From Owenia fusiformis (lineage: Eukaryota > Annelida > Polychaeta > Sabellida > Oweniidae), in assembly GCA_903813345.2 (NCBI GenBank), contig CAIIXF020000005.1, forward strand, positions 26,105,375 to 26,169,374: 64,000 nucleotides of DNA, in the 5' to 3' direction. Positions within the stretch are counted from its first letter, which is position 1; every line of letters begins with the position of its first letter. The position numbers and the translations under genes are program-made. Below are positions 1 through 10,611 of this stretch, in pieces. The notes beneath the pieces were generated by a model. That model saw nothing but the letters and a program-made list of their open reading frames with translations. It was not told the origin of the DNA and did no database searches.

Positions 1-140
1 CGTCAAATGTGAAATTCCAAGCAATTTCTAGACGTGCAAAGATAGTCTAGGAACTCCGCGTATCTAGAGATTCCAAGACGTGTCAAGAGGTGCAAAGACC
101 TCGCGTGTAAAGAGCGTGTCAAGAGTTTTGATATCTCTTT
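1..140 (+). repeat. Dispersed repeat family R1, copy 1
   Basis: The stretch is built from recurring short words such as CGTGTCAAGAG, GTGTAAAGA and TCTAGACGTG. The same words recur near 1683-1757 and densely at 6874-7101. No coding frame is open. This looks like the end of a dispersed, probably foldback-type element; the class is unknown. The copy may be cut by the window edge. Confidence 0.5.
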
Positions 141-1682
141 GCACAGCCTTATCAAAACAAACAGTATAATTAGACCGGCCACATGTTGTTATGCCCTATA
201 GTCGCGCTTAATTATACTTTACTAGGATTGGAATATAACAATCATTTTAATTTCGTGTTAATAATAATTTGTGTTTTTTAAATCATTATCAAAATAAAAT
301 TAATTTAAAAGTATGCGTGTGCGTGTAAGTATAGGCAATAGCTTAGTCGAAATGAGTAGATGTGTGCAGATGGAGATCGCCTATGTATTTTGCTAAATCT
401 GACATTTTTACAGGATCATGTTAAAGATCAAATGAAAACAAGAAATGTGTTTTTCTTAGGTTTATCTACCCTGATTTCGAGTGATTTTAACTTGGACGCA
501 TATTCCTAGATATTAAAACAGTTTGAATAATTAACAAAGTCCACTTTGAACCGTGTCAATCAAATTGTCAAATATGTAGATAGCACATGCAGGCCCGAAT
601 ACAGGGGGGATAGATTGGTTCTAGCGACCCCCCCCCCTCCGTGACCAAAATTGCATTTTTTACCCCATACTGAGCACCTTTTAAATTATTTTGCTCATTT
701 TTGAACTAACATTGCCAAAAGTAAACTCCCCCTGGAATTTCTTAAAAAAGTAACCCACCCCTTGGCAAATCCTGGCTATGGGTCTGAAACGCCTGAAACA
801 TGCTCTGATATAATGAGGCATATTCTGTGATCTGAGCATATCAGATGGGAAGAGTTATGAATGTCAATAAGTGTGATTGTTATCATGTAATCATCTACCT
901 TAATGTCAATACATTACATAATGTAGTAAGGCATTGTACATGTATTTAACAACAGGCACATCCTTCTTCAAAGGACTTCATTTATACTTGTAAAATACCC
1001 TTCCAGCGAGGATGCAACAGGCACAGTTACACAAGTTTTATGACCCCAATTAGATGAAATATGAGCTGGGATGAAAGATCTCAAAAATCAAGGGCTGGGA
1101 AGATTTGAGATGTCATGGTTTACTATCATGACGCTGAAACATGTGTCGCTTATTGTCACCTGTATTGATCATGATGGGGCGACGGCAGTGCCCCGAGTCT
1201 TTTTGATCTGTTTAATCTTATTAGTTACTATTTAAAATTGAATAATTTAGGACCCCGGAAGCAAAACAACTCTTTGTTATGAAAGGAATACACCATGGAC
1301 AGAACCCCTCATGTAAACCATCTATAAATACCTTTGAAATCAATTTGATTTTCGATCTACATCTGAATCTCAGATGGAGAGTACTCTTTGACAAGATCAA
1401 CATTTAAAAGTGTAGGAAAGTTTTGATAAAGATGTTTAATAGCTAATTATTCAGACATATTGTTCTTTCATGTTGACGATCATCGAACATAATTGCAATC
1501 AACTTCCATGATATTTGCAATTTTGAATTTTGAATTATCTTGAATGCAAATGTACTCAAGTACTATATCCTGAGTTCTGCCCGGATCCCCGAAAACGTTT
1601 AAAATCAAACTCGATTATTTAGCTAGACTTCAAAATAAGGGATTCAATAGAAACATGAAATCCATATCACTGTATAAATTGT

Positions 1683-1757
1683 GCCCGGGAAATTGTGGAA
1701 TTTCTAGTAATTTTTAGACGTGCTTAGCCGGTCTAGAAACTCTGCGTATCTAGAGAT
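1683..1757 (+). repeat. R1 repeat fragment
   Basis: It shares the order 'gaatttctagtaat', 'agacgtgc', 'gtctagaaactc', 'gcgtatctagaga' with the window start (1-75), with small differences. It has no coding content. Confidence 0.45.
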
Positions 1758-2143
1758 AGAGGAGGGGAGAGAGGACTAATTTTATAGCTGAAATTAAAAA
1801 TAGCTTATGATCTATAAATATAATATATGGTTGTTCTTATAATGAACAACTATTGGTTTAATATCTGATATGTGGACGGATATTTCTTGATTTGGTTTAA
1901 AAAGAAACTGAATGTAGGGTTGCAAAAATGAGAGAGACAAAGACGTTCGAAGGGTGGGGGTAAAATTTAATTAAAATCAAGCTGAGACAGAATGAGAATA
2001 AACATATCTGTTAGTTGCTCATGTAAACGAAAACAAATTAGAGGGTTCATTAGCACCGCAGACCAGATTTGCAAAATTGGGGGAGTGCATTTTCCCAGGA
2101 TTTCAAACAATACTATATCTAAAATGTTGCCCCTCATATGCCT

Positions 2144-2271
2144 GGGTCATATTTGCTCCGATTCATCGGCCGGGGGCCGGCCGATTGAGTGTTTTTTCAA
2201 ACATGAAAACAATTTTAAACAAAATACTCAATCGGCCGGAGGCCGGACGATGAATTTGAGCAAATGTGAAC
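2144..2271. repeat. Short foldback (hairpin MITE), GC-rich arms
   Basis: Two arms of about 50 bp are near reverse complements (2144-2195 and 2221-2271), separated by an AT-rich loop of about 25 bp. Each arm carries CGGCCGG and its complement, so the arms can also fold on themselves. No transposase is present; probably a non-autonomous element or an extruding hairpin. Confidence 0.7.
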
Positions 2272-3220
2272 CAGACATTGCAAATTCCTTCAAAATTGAA
2301 CTAGAAGTTTCAAATGAAAGCCATTCAAAGCTCCTTTCTTCTTCCTTCTCTATTGGTTAAGCGGGGGGGGGGGTGCGATCATTCACGAATTGCACCCCCC
2401 CCCCCTGGTTACGCCTATGTGTTAAAACTTTGCACAATATCAATATTTTAAACTGTATCTTGTAAGTGGCTTATTAAGCATCAGATCAATCACTAAGAAC
2501 CCCTCTTATCTGCCGTTTGCGTTTGGAAGGATAAAGACAAAGGGGACGCGGCTACATGTATATCGCGATAACGTGAAATCTTTATGACATATCCCTTCAC
2601 CAGGGCCTACACCAATATTCTTAACACCACTTATTAAAGGATGCATGCATCAAGGGGTAGACATCATTCAAAAGACATAAACATGACCGGGTCGGTCAGG
2701 GGAAGGTTTGCATACGATGCAATTTTTACATGCAAGCTCATTTTTCACATATAAATTAATAAAGTCGATTCCTTGGGAATACGTCATTGGGTTTATAAGC
2801 GTAACGAGGAGAAGCGGTGGGTTCGCACCCCCTCCTACAAGCAATAAAAGGTACCATAAGGTAGAGGAAGAAAAGAGCATTAAATTGATTTTTTGTTTGA
2901 AGCTTCTAGCTCAGGTTTGAAGGAAGTTGCATCATTTTCGTAAAAATTCAAAACAAATATTTTTTGCCTCATTTATGTCACGATCGCACCCCCCGACTGA
3001 AAACCTAAAATATTTTGGTGATTGCATCACCCCTCCCCCCGACTGAAAGCTGGCTACGGCCCTGGGGTTTTATCGAAAACTATATCGTCAACATTTTATC
3101 ATTATGCGGAAAGTCCAATATGAAATCTTAAATGGTAAATATGTTGCATTTATGGAGGGAATTCCACTGTAAACTATAATGTGAATGTTTGATATGAATA
3201 CTTCCATACAACCATCAATA

Positions 3221-4106
3221 CAGTGGCGTAGCGTCGTTTACGCAAAGTACGCAAATGCGTCCACTGGAACAATCCAATGTTTATTTGGAAATTCTAAATT
3301 TCTTAAGTTTTAATAAGCAAAGCCATTGTTCAACCTTATCATTTCGTATCTTTGAACAGGGTTCAATCATAGAAATTGGGTGTTTATTTTAGTCCCGACA
3401 TGTCTACAAGAATTTCTACAAGACTTATAATTAAGGAATAAATAATGATAGGCCATTCAATCTGGTGAAATTCAGCACGAGTTGGACAGAATGTTGTACA
3501 AAGCACGAACCGAAGGTGAGTGCATTTGTACTAACATTCTGTCCAACGAGTGCTGAATTTCACCATATTGAATGGCCTATCATTATTTATTCCGATTCAA
3601 ACATAAAAAATAGTAAAAGCCGTGTCTGTGGAACGGGCATGAAGGAAGACTACGCATGCTGTCAAGATTCTGAAGTCGGCCGGAAAAATTTTAGAATTTG
3701 TTTGGGCTGTTCTATTTTACTCCCCGTTTTAGATTTTATACGGTGTATACAAACATGGTCAGCCATAGTTAAATAGTTACAGTAGTTACGGAGGGAGTAA
3801 AAAAGAACAGCTATCCCCGGACAGAGCCCCAGATGTGCAGCTGAGATGTGACGTCACTCAAAACAATGCAAATTGCAGATTGAATAGAGCATGGTCGTGC
3901 ATCTATGGAGAATTAGAGAACGTTCTATATTGGCTATGCTGCATTCTGATTGGTTGAGAAATTCGAATAGAGCACGGTCATGTTTGAATGAGTACTTATG
4001 AGTAAATTTCAAGTGGAAATGAATGCATATCGGGTAAACCCCCCCCCCCCCCATCCCAATTTTGGAATTTTGCGTCCCCTAGTAAAATTGCCACGCTACG
4101 CCACTG
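3221..4106. mobile_element. Non-autonomous TIR element (CAGTGGCGTAGCG ends)
   Basis: The left end reads CAGTGGCGTAGCG and the right end CGCTACGCCACTG, an exact 13-bp inverted terminal repeat. The five bases 'caata' lie directly outside both ends (3216-3220 and 4107-4111) and look like a target-site duplication. There is no transposase frame, so it moved in trans if at all. Such ends resemble hAT-type non-autonomous elements, but hAT normally gives 8-bp duplications, so the superfamily is open. A second hairpin is nested inside. Confidence 0.65.
3434..3593. repeat. Hairpin element nested in the 3221-4106 element
   Basis: Arms of about 65 bp (3434-3503 and 3526-3593) are close reverse complements, beginning GGAATAAATAATGATAGGCC and ending in its complement. 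The loop is about 22 bp. The 103-codon open frame at 3465-3776 crosses it and is not a gene. Confidence 0.7.
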
Positions 4107-4111
4107 CAATA

Positions 4112-6873
4112 TCCATTCTTTTGAAATAAGATGTTACAACAAAGGGAATATTGAAAACTACAGTGGTAAGAGCATCTTTCTGACTGCTAATTATGTGTAT
4201 CAACATTTTGATTGCACCTCAGCTGGAGATTAAATCTTATAATAATTTGATCAAAGGGATTGTAATTTTCCCCAATTCGCTTATCTATGTTACAATCTGT
4301 ATACTTGTTATATTGTGAGCGGTATGTGTTGATAAACCAAAAAGATATGTTTTTTGGATATCAACATTTAGAAAAAAGTGTAAGATACCATTCTATATGT
4401 TTATCTTAGTGTTTAGCATAGGTAAGAATGGGGGATGGGCTGGCGGGGGTCCGTCTTTGAATAATTCCAAGGGGTTCATATATTATCACAATTTTGCTAC
4501 AAAATCACTTGGAAAGTGCATGATTTGAACGATTATTTGGCCAAGGCGTCCGCTGTTAACATGAGTATGAATTTTATAAAAAAATTACTTGAATCAAAAT
4601 CGAAGAATTCCTTGCCCCGTGTGTTCACCATTCACCCCGGGGGTTCACACTCGGCTCAGGTGGGGTACCTTTTTTACATTTGGTATGTCAAGCCAATGGA
4701 CCCACATTTTAAGACAGATTTTTCCATTTTCAGGTATAAGAATCGGTGTGGAAAATATGTTACCCCTCAATTGTGGTACGGCATTGGTCCCGGGGCATTG
4801 GTCTAGTTGTTACACATATCCTTCATTTGAGGTTGTTTTATGATCATTTTACTCAAAGATCTGCCTTCTTCTCGGGGCATTCGATATTTCGAATGGCCTT
4901 GGTCTTATATTCTGGATATTTGGTACCCGGGGGTATGGCATTGGTTCTATATTTGGATGTTTGACATGGCATTGGTCTTGTGTTTGGACATTTGATATGG
5001 CTTTTTGGGGTTTATTTTAGTTTGTATGAGAACACATTTAATGCCACCCCCCCCCCCCCAAATTACAAATCTACATCTATTCTCTCTATCCCAAAGGTGG
5101 ATCGGAAGCATGAAAAACAGATGCAGACTCGGGACAGTTGCAAGGGGGGCTATAATGGAGAAATTCGTTTTGATTTTGAGTCTAACTGAAATATTTTGTC
5201 ACAAATATTAATTAAATACGCAAATAGCCTGTTTTATTAAATGAGACTAGGGCAAAAAATCTATTCATTAAATCTAAAGCCTAGACGATATCTTCTGTAA
5301 TCAAGGTGGTTTTGGTACACTTCCGCAATTATAAAAACAAAAACATAGACTAAGTTATTAATCTTTTGTTATCATATCAGATTAAGTCAGTTTTGTCTCC
5401 GATTGTTATGCAGGTGTGTGTATCGACTCCAGTGAACAACATTAAGTGAATCAATCCTTGAAATTCCCAAATTCATTCCAAATTCTGGCCGTTAACCCCC
5501 CCCCCCTCCCCCATGTCTCTTAATTACATTTATTTTGCAAATGATATATAAATTATAGATTAAAATATTTCATTTTCGAATTGCACAAAGGGCAACATGT
5601 GAAGATAAAACCGCGATCCTAAAGCTACTTGCGAAACAAAGTGGTTTATGGTCCCCAATATCATTATTATATTAATACCAATACAATGTACCTCTATGAA
5701 TATCATAAATTCACTCCTTTTTAATATCAATAGTCAAACAAATTAAGCAGTATGCTACAGTTGGTTATCAATCGGAGTTCACGACCTATTGATTACTCTT
5801 TAATACAAAATTTAACCATTTTAGAATGGGTAACTCACACCCCCCACCGTCCATGTCCATGAAGTGCGTAGACTGACATAATAGCGTCATTTATTAATTA
5901 AACATCACTGATTTATGTTGAGACATTCAGTGCGATTATTTCATTTCTTTGTTCAAAAAGTTAAAGCACCAATTAAATACATATTTTTATCACACAAAAG
6001 GGGCAGAATACTTGACCTTGTATCAATTCATATCCCGATAATTCTTTACAAGGGAATGTTTCTTATTAAAACATAAGCAGCGCCTAGGCGTCGATTGGGG
6101 GGGGGGGGTCAATCCAGTGTTCTCAGGCTATGTACAGCCAAGTATCCTGTTTATGTAAAAACCCTACGTTCCCGAATCACAATCAGACAATTAATTAGTA
6201 TATTTGCTGTGTCTAGCAATTGATCATAGAATTAGATGTTGCGAAAACTATGGGAACTTGTACCTGTCTGTTTATGGATAGGCTGGGAAAGAACAGCAGA
6301 GAGAATGGTACATTCGATTGAATATGCTTGTTTTGCCCAATTGTGTATTAAAATGCCCCTCATTTATCATATGTATGGTCACAAGTTAAGTCGGCGATAA
6401 TTTGTATTGACTTAACTTGAAACAAATTACTCCGAAATCCAAATACTCATCGAAAAGTAAGATTATCTTTATATTAAGCTAATACAAAATAAATATATAA
6501 ATAGGCCTGATGTATCAGTGTTTTCAAAGTTTATTGCACGTTTTATCCTTGAAACGCCTTTCTTTTTCTTATCATGATATGTATTTCCTTCACTTAGGAT
6601 CAATGCGTCGATTAGCATTGCCTGTAACTGATTTATATTTTCAAAAGGCGGCATGAAATTGCCAAAATGTTTAAATAAGTCAATGTGTCAGCGTACATAC
6701 AAAATAGTCTGTTTAATATTTGCTACATGTACTTGTTCCAAACAGTCTGCGAAAGAATGATTAAAAAATATATCAATTAAAAGTATCAGAGAAAATACTT
6801 GCAATCGTTAAAATACTGTATGTATTGCTATTGGTAATTAGGTTAGTTGTTTACACATAATTATGTTGTTCAG
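4112..6873. other. Gene-free stretch
   Basis: No exon is supported on either strand. Apart from a degenerate tandem repeat near 4785-5000 and homopolymer C or G runs (about 5048-5060, 5496-5510, 6099-6110), I see nothing structured. Confidence 0.45.
4785..5000 (+). repeat. Degenerate tandem repeat around 'ggcattggtct'
   Basis: The phrase 'ggcattggt(c/t)' followed by 'tatttggatatttg'-like text recurs about five times at 30-60 bp spacing. The open frames that run through it differ only by phase of the repeat, so they are not taken as genes. Confidence 0.45.
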
Positions 6874-7101
6874 TGTGCCAAGAGCGTGTCAAGAGATTCC
6901 ATTAATTGTCACAGGGCGTGTAAAGACTTTTTGACATGGTCTTTACACGTCTTTGCACTGCGTGTGCCAAGAAGTGCAAAGAGGTGTAAAGAGTTGAATT
7001 CATCGCGTGTCAAGAGGTGTAAATAATTGGCACGTCTAGAAACCCGGCGTGTAAAGACCAGTTTCTAGACGTGTCAAGAGTTGGAATCCCATATTTCACG
7101 C
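6874..7101 (+). repeat. Dispersed repeat family R1, longest copy
   Basis: At least eight words of the type CGTGTCAAGAG, GTGTAAAGAC or TCTAGACGTG occur in both orientations, so the copy has foldback character ('gtaaagac' is followed by 'gtctttac' within 40 bp). It is related to 1-140 and 1683-1757. Confidence 0.5.
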
Positions 7102-7442
7102 AGTGATTATAGTTTTTGCTTCAACTCAGTTAATTTTCGTCACCGTATAGAAAACTGTACTACTAGACTGTATTTTTGACGCTGTACGGTGACGCCTGCT
7201 TACGCGATGGTTAGGCGTGATTATTGGCTCTGGCAATAGTTTACTCCTGCAGTCGGTGTTGATCGAACTAATCAAACCTTTCGTTTGTACAAGTCTTTTG
7301 TCTAGCCCAGCTGAGATGAGTTGGACGCACAAAATGTGCCAGGTGCAAGTCGTCTAAAATAACCGTGACGATGGAAGACTCGTGTAGATGATAATTGTTG
7401 CATATAGTATCACCAGGTGCCCACCTGGTCTTGTCCCCACCT

Positions 7443-7959
7443 GGTTATGAAGACGTTACGTTTACACTTATGACAAAATGGATGAACTACCGTCGGAGGA
7501 AATCTTTATTTTCATAATTTTCACCATGAAAGGATTTGATTGTATCTATATATTTTACCCGTATATTAATGGTAACACCCGGTTAATGAAAATCGAGTCA
7601 GTCATGAACAACTATTCTCAGCAGCTCAATAATCTCCCGAGAATTCTTCACTTCAGCAACCAGGACGTTATCTGATGAATTTCATAACGTCTTGGTTGCG
7701 TTGTGTTATAGCCTATTAACGTCCTGGTTGCTGAAGTGAGGAATTCTCACTCGAGTATTGGAGCCCTTTGATGTTTATTTACTCGTGACGGATTCGCTTT
7801 TCAGTAACCGGGTGTTACTCTTTACATACGGGTGAAATATTTGGATATAAACCGACCTCCTTCTTTGTGAAAATTATGACTCTGATTCTGAATAAAAATC
7901 TTCCTTCCTCCGACGGAAGTTCATCCATTTCGTCATAAAGACGTAACGTTTTTATAACC
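7443..7959. repeat. Foldback element just upstream of the peroxidase gene
   Basis: The left arm (7443-7670) and right arm (7717-7959) are imperfect reverse complements of about 230 bp. Shared landmarks are GGTTATGAAGACGTTACG, GGATGAACTACCGTCGG and GCAACCAGGACGTTA. A third short copy of the inner end (7683-7698) lies in the loop. The small frames on each arm (7478-7675 + and 7815-8045 -) are mirror images and not genes. It ends about 95 bp before the peroxidase start codon, so it must lie in the promoter or 5' untranslated region. Confidence 0.75.
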
Positions 7960-8053
7960 AGTAAATATTGAGAGAGCTGACAAAATTTGAGGTTGCATTT
8001 TAGTTCACCTTGATTTATATTTGATGTTTTTTTATTCAGACTCAAGCTACAGG

Positions 8054-9360
8054 ATGCGGATGCTTTGCTTAATTGGTTGCCTTATGGCGCTGTCCACTCA
8101 GATAACCAGAGCTCAACTGTCCCCAACACCGGACCAAGTTATTGAGATGCGTGCAGCTCTTGAGCAACACATCGAGGGCCTAACAGGCCCAGGGGGTGAT
8201 CACCCACGTATTGGGGGATTAGTCCGCCTTGCCTTCCATGACTGTGTGGGTGGATGCGATGGGTATGTACTTCCCATTACATTGTTTAAAAAAACGTTCA
8301 CTATTTATTTGCAAAAAGATATCTCCTAGTTTCGAAGTGTTTTCTATGACACAACTTCAGTTAACTGTCATGATATAAGAACTAATATTGCAATAGTTCA
8401 TATAATTTCAACCTGTTTAAAGTAGTTAATGTAGTTTCCGAACACCATTCTTATTGTCGTTTTGATTGCAGGTGTGTTAATTTAGCAAACCCGGATAATG
8501 CTGGCTTGAGACCTTACATCCGGGATCTCGAAGTCGTATATGCCAACTTTGATGACGTTATTTCACGTGCTGATTTTTGGCAGTTAGCTGGACTTGAAGC
8601 TTTGGATCGAGCTTCAGAGACTGATTCCCCAGATATCCCTTTCTTGGTTGGACGAGTCGATTGTTCCACATCCCCAGACACTTCTGACTTAGAGGCGTTC
8701 CCAACTAATGGAGGACACGGTAACCTCGGCAACGTGCTAGATTTCTTCCAGTCTGAATTTAACCTAGGTGAACGAGACGCTGTTGCTCTACTAGGGGCCC
8801 ATACCTTGGGGAGAGCACGAACCGGAGCATCTGGTTTCAATGGACCTTGGGTGGGGAATCCAGATTTATTCGACAATGCGTACTACCGAGATCTCCTGAA
8901 CGAAAACTTGATGTGGATTCAAACTAACATCAATCCAACAGGTGAAGACAGGTGGCAGTGGGTACATGGTCGTGCTCCTGGTGGTCCTCGAGGAAAGCGT
9001 CAAGTAGCTGGAGGAGGTCCAATGATGCTTAACTCCGATATGTGTCTCGTTAAAGACATCACAGTTGATTCTGACGGAAGGTCCAGTTGTAACTATTTCT
9101 CGTGTGCCGACTCACCAACTCTCTCTATTGTTGAAGAGTATGCCAACAACAACGCCCTCTGGGTGAGCGAATATTCCAGGGCTCATGCCATTATGACGTC
9201 CAACGGCTACAACTCTGATGATCTAAGAATCCCAGGCACAAATGTGGACGATGATTCAGATGAAGAAGAAGAAGAAATTATTGAAGCCATCGAAGCTATC
9301 CTTGCTGCCGGTAGACCTCAAGGGGGTCAGCCTAGAAGAGGCAGAAGACCTGGTCGATAA
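8054..9360 (+). CDS. Secreted plant-type haem peroxidase (ascorbate-peroxidase-like)
   Basis: Two exons, 8054-8262 and 8472-9360, joined across a GT-AG intron inside a Gly codon, give 365 residues. The N-terminus MRMLCLIGCLMALSTQITRA is a signal peptide. The distal haem pocket reads VRLAFHDC (Arg58, His62) and the proximal ligand is His180 in ALLGAHTLGR; FDNAYYRDLL after it is also typical of the non-animal peroxidase superfamily (PF00141). Such enzymes use hydrogen peroxide to oxidise a donor; the donor here cannot be told. The tail is unusual: an acidic DDDSDEEEEE run, then a Gly/Arg-rich basic end. An upstream in-frame ATG at 8024 would add ten residues before the signal peptide; a likely acceptor (tttttttattcag, ending 8039) between them favours 8054. 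Secretion argues against a chloroplast-type role. Confidence 0.92.
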
Positions 9361-9639
9361 ATGTCATGAATTATCTGACAGACTATGCACAATCAATATG
9401 TTTAGCAAAATTTCTTGCAATAGTTGATATGGAATATTTCAATATTTCCAAATTTCTTAAGCCCAATACATTGTACTAGATATAATACACCATATGGGAC
9501 TTCCATTTGCCTCATTTGCAACATCAAATCCCACTTATTTTTTTGACGGGACTTCCGATCAACAGCAATTAGCCCCGTACACTTTCAGTGTCGTGTCCCA
9601 TTCATGTACATTGTGCTTTACTTTACAAGAATGTAAACG

Positions 9640-9674
9640 AATAAATGGAAATGACACCATATAAATCAAATAAA
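9640..9674 (+). terminator. Polyadenylation signals of the peroxidase gene
   Basis: AATAAA occurs at 9640-9645 and again at 9669-9674, about 280-310 bp past the stop codon, in an AT-rich stretch with no coding content. Confidence 0.5.
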
Positions 9675-10611
9675 AATCAAGTGGAATGTATAGTTTTTGT
9701 CTGACTTTAATATAGTTTTCGAATTTTGGTAACTATTTTTAAATACAGGTTGGGCCAAAAAGTCCATATTTCTTTTCTTTTATTTGAGAAGGTAGCTGAG
9801 TAAGTAACTAGTAGGTAGTTCAGTAAGTGGCTGACTTAACATTCTGAGAATATCATCATAATGATTTTTCGAAATTATACCTTTTTCAATTTGGAGCTCT
9901 TATATCTCAAAACTGGTGCATAATGTTAATAAATCATCAATTGCTAATATGTGTAGAGTCTTTAGAAAAATATATAAGTAGTTGTCTTTCAACTGAAAAC
10001 ACGGATTTGTAGTCTCGAACTTTGAACATTTTAGATAACAACGTTTGTGACTTAGTTTGATGACCTTGACCTTTGACCATGTAAATTTTTGATACATAGA
10101 TTTGAATCCATAAACACTTTGAAAAATCAAATTATTTTTTGTTTGACTTCTGGCGTTGATAGGAATAACACTTTCAATAGTAAAACCTAATACGATTGAA
10201 ATTACGAATTTATTAAATAATTCACACAATTATGTTGAATTTGCTTGACCATTATTTGAAAAATTAAACAAAAACTAATAAGCACACCACTGACAATAAC
10301 ATTAAAATTATAATTAATATTTTCATAATGGTTAATCCAATTTATTGCAAATATGCTTAGATCAGTGTTTTGAGGCTTGTGATGAGAGACTTTCGACCCA
10401 AAATCCAAACGTTTTTTCAGCAAACAATATTTTAAAAACTCAAGACAATGGCCTATGGACTTTCTTGAATATTGATTCAAATGTTGCTGCCCTATATATT
10501 GTGCTACGGATTCAGCATATTCCAGAGTCATACCATGGACTATAAATTAAATCGCGAACTGCTATCTTCATTGGTCTCTATCGGAGATAATGGTCCAAGA
10601 TTAAAAATAAA
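9675..10611. other. Gap between convergent peroxidase and TMEM26 genes
   Basis: No exon is seen. It holds the 3' flanks of two convergent genes. AATAAA on the minus strand (TTTATT at 10341-10346 and near 10209) could end the TMEM26 transcript. 'tacaggttgggccaaaaagt' at 9747 looks like one end of a mariner-type MITE whose other end I did not find; a similar end is at 43738. Confidence 0.4.
10061..10078 (-). promoter_or_regulatory. Cluster of nuclear-receptor half sites
   Basis: On the minus strand this reads GGTCAAAGGTCAAGGTCA, three AGGTCA-type half sites with spacing that gives a DR1 and an extended TCAAGGTCA site. Such sites bind PPAR/RXR/HNF4-type and ERR/SF-1-type receptors. It lies between the 3' ends of two genes, so a role is only possible, not shown. 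Confidence 0.3.

Larger units (their letters stand above)
141..3215. other. Gene-free stretch with small repeats
   Basis: I see no convincing exon on either strand. The stretch holds long C or G runs (about 625-640 and 2363-2405), an R1 fragment and one strong hairpin, listed separately. The 122-codon open frame at 1992-2360 runs through that hairpin and is not gene-like. Confidence 0.5.

Noticed and set aside
1992-2360. 122-codon open frame on the plus strand
   Set aside because: It runs through the GC-rich hairpin at 2144-2271 and has no recognisable content or splice context.
4516-5211. Overlapping open frames of 69-96 codons
   Set aside because: They come from a degenerate tandem repeat read in different phases, with no coding signature.
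7478-8045. Open frames on both strands that both contain MDELPSEE
   Set aside because: They are mirror images produced by the foldback arms, not two genes sharing a domain.
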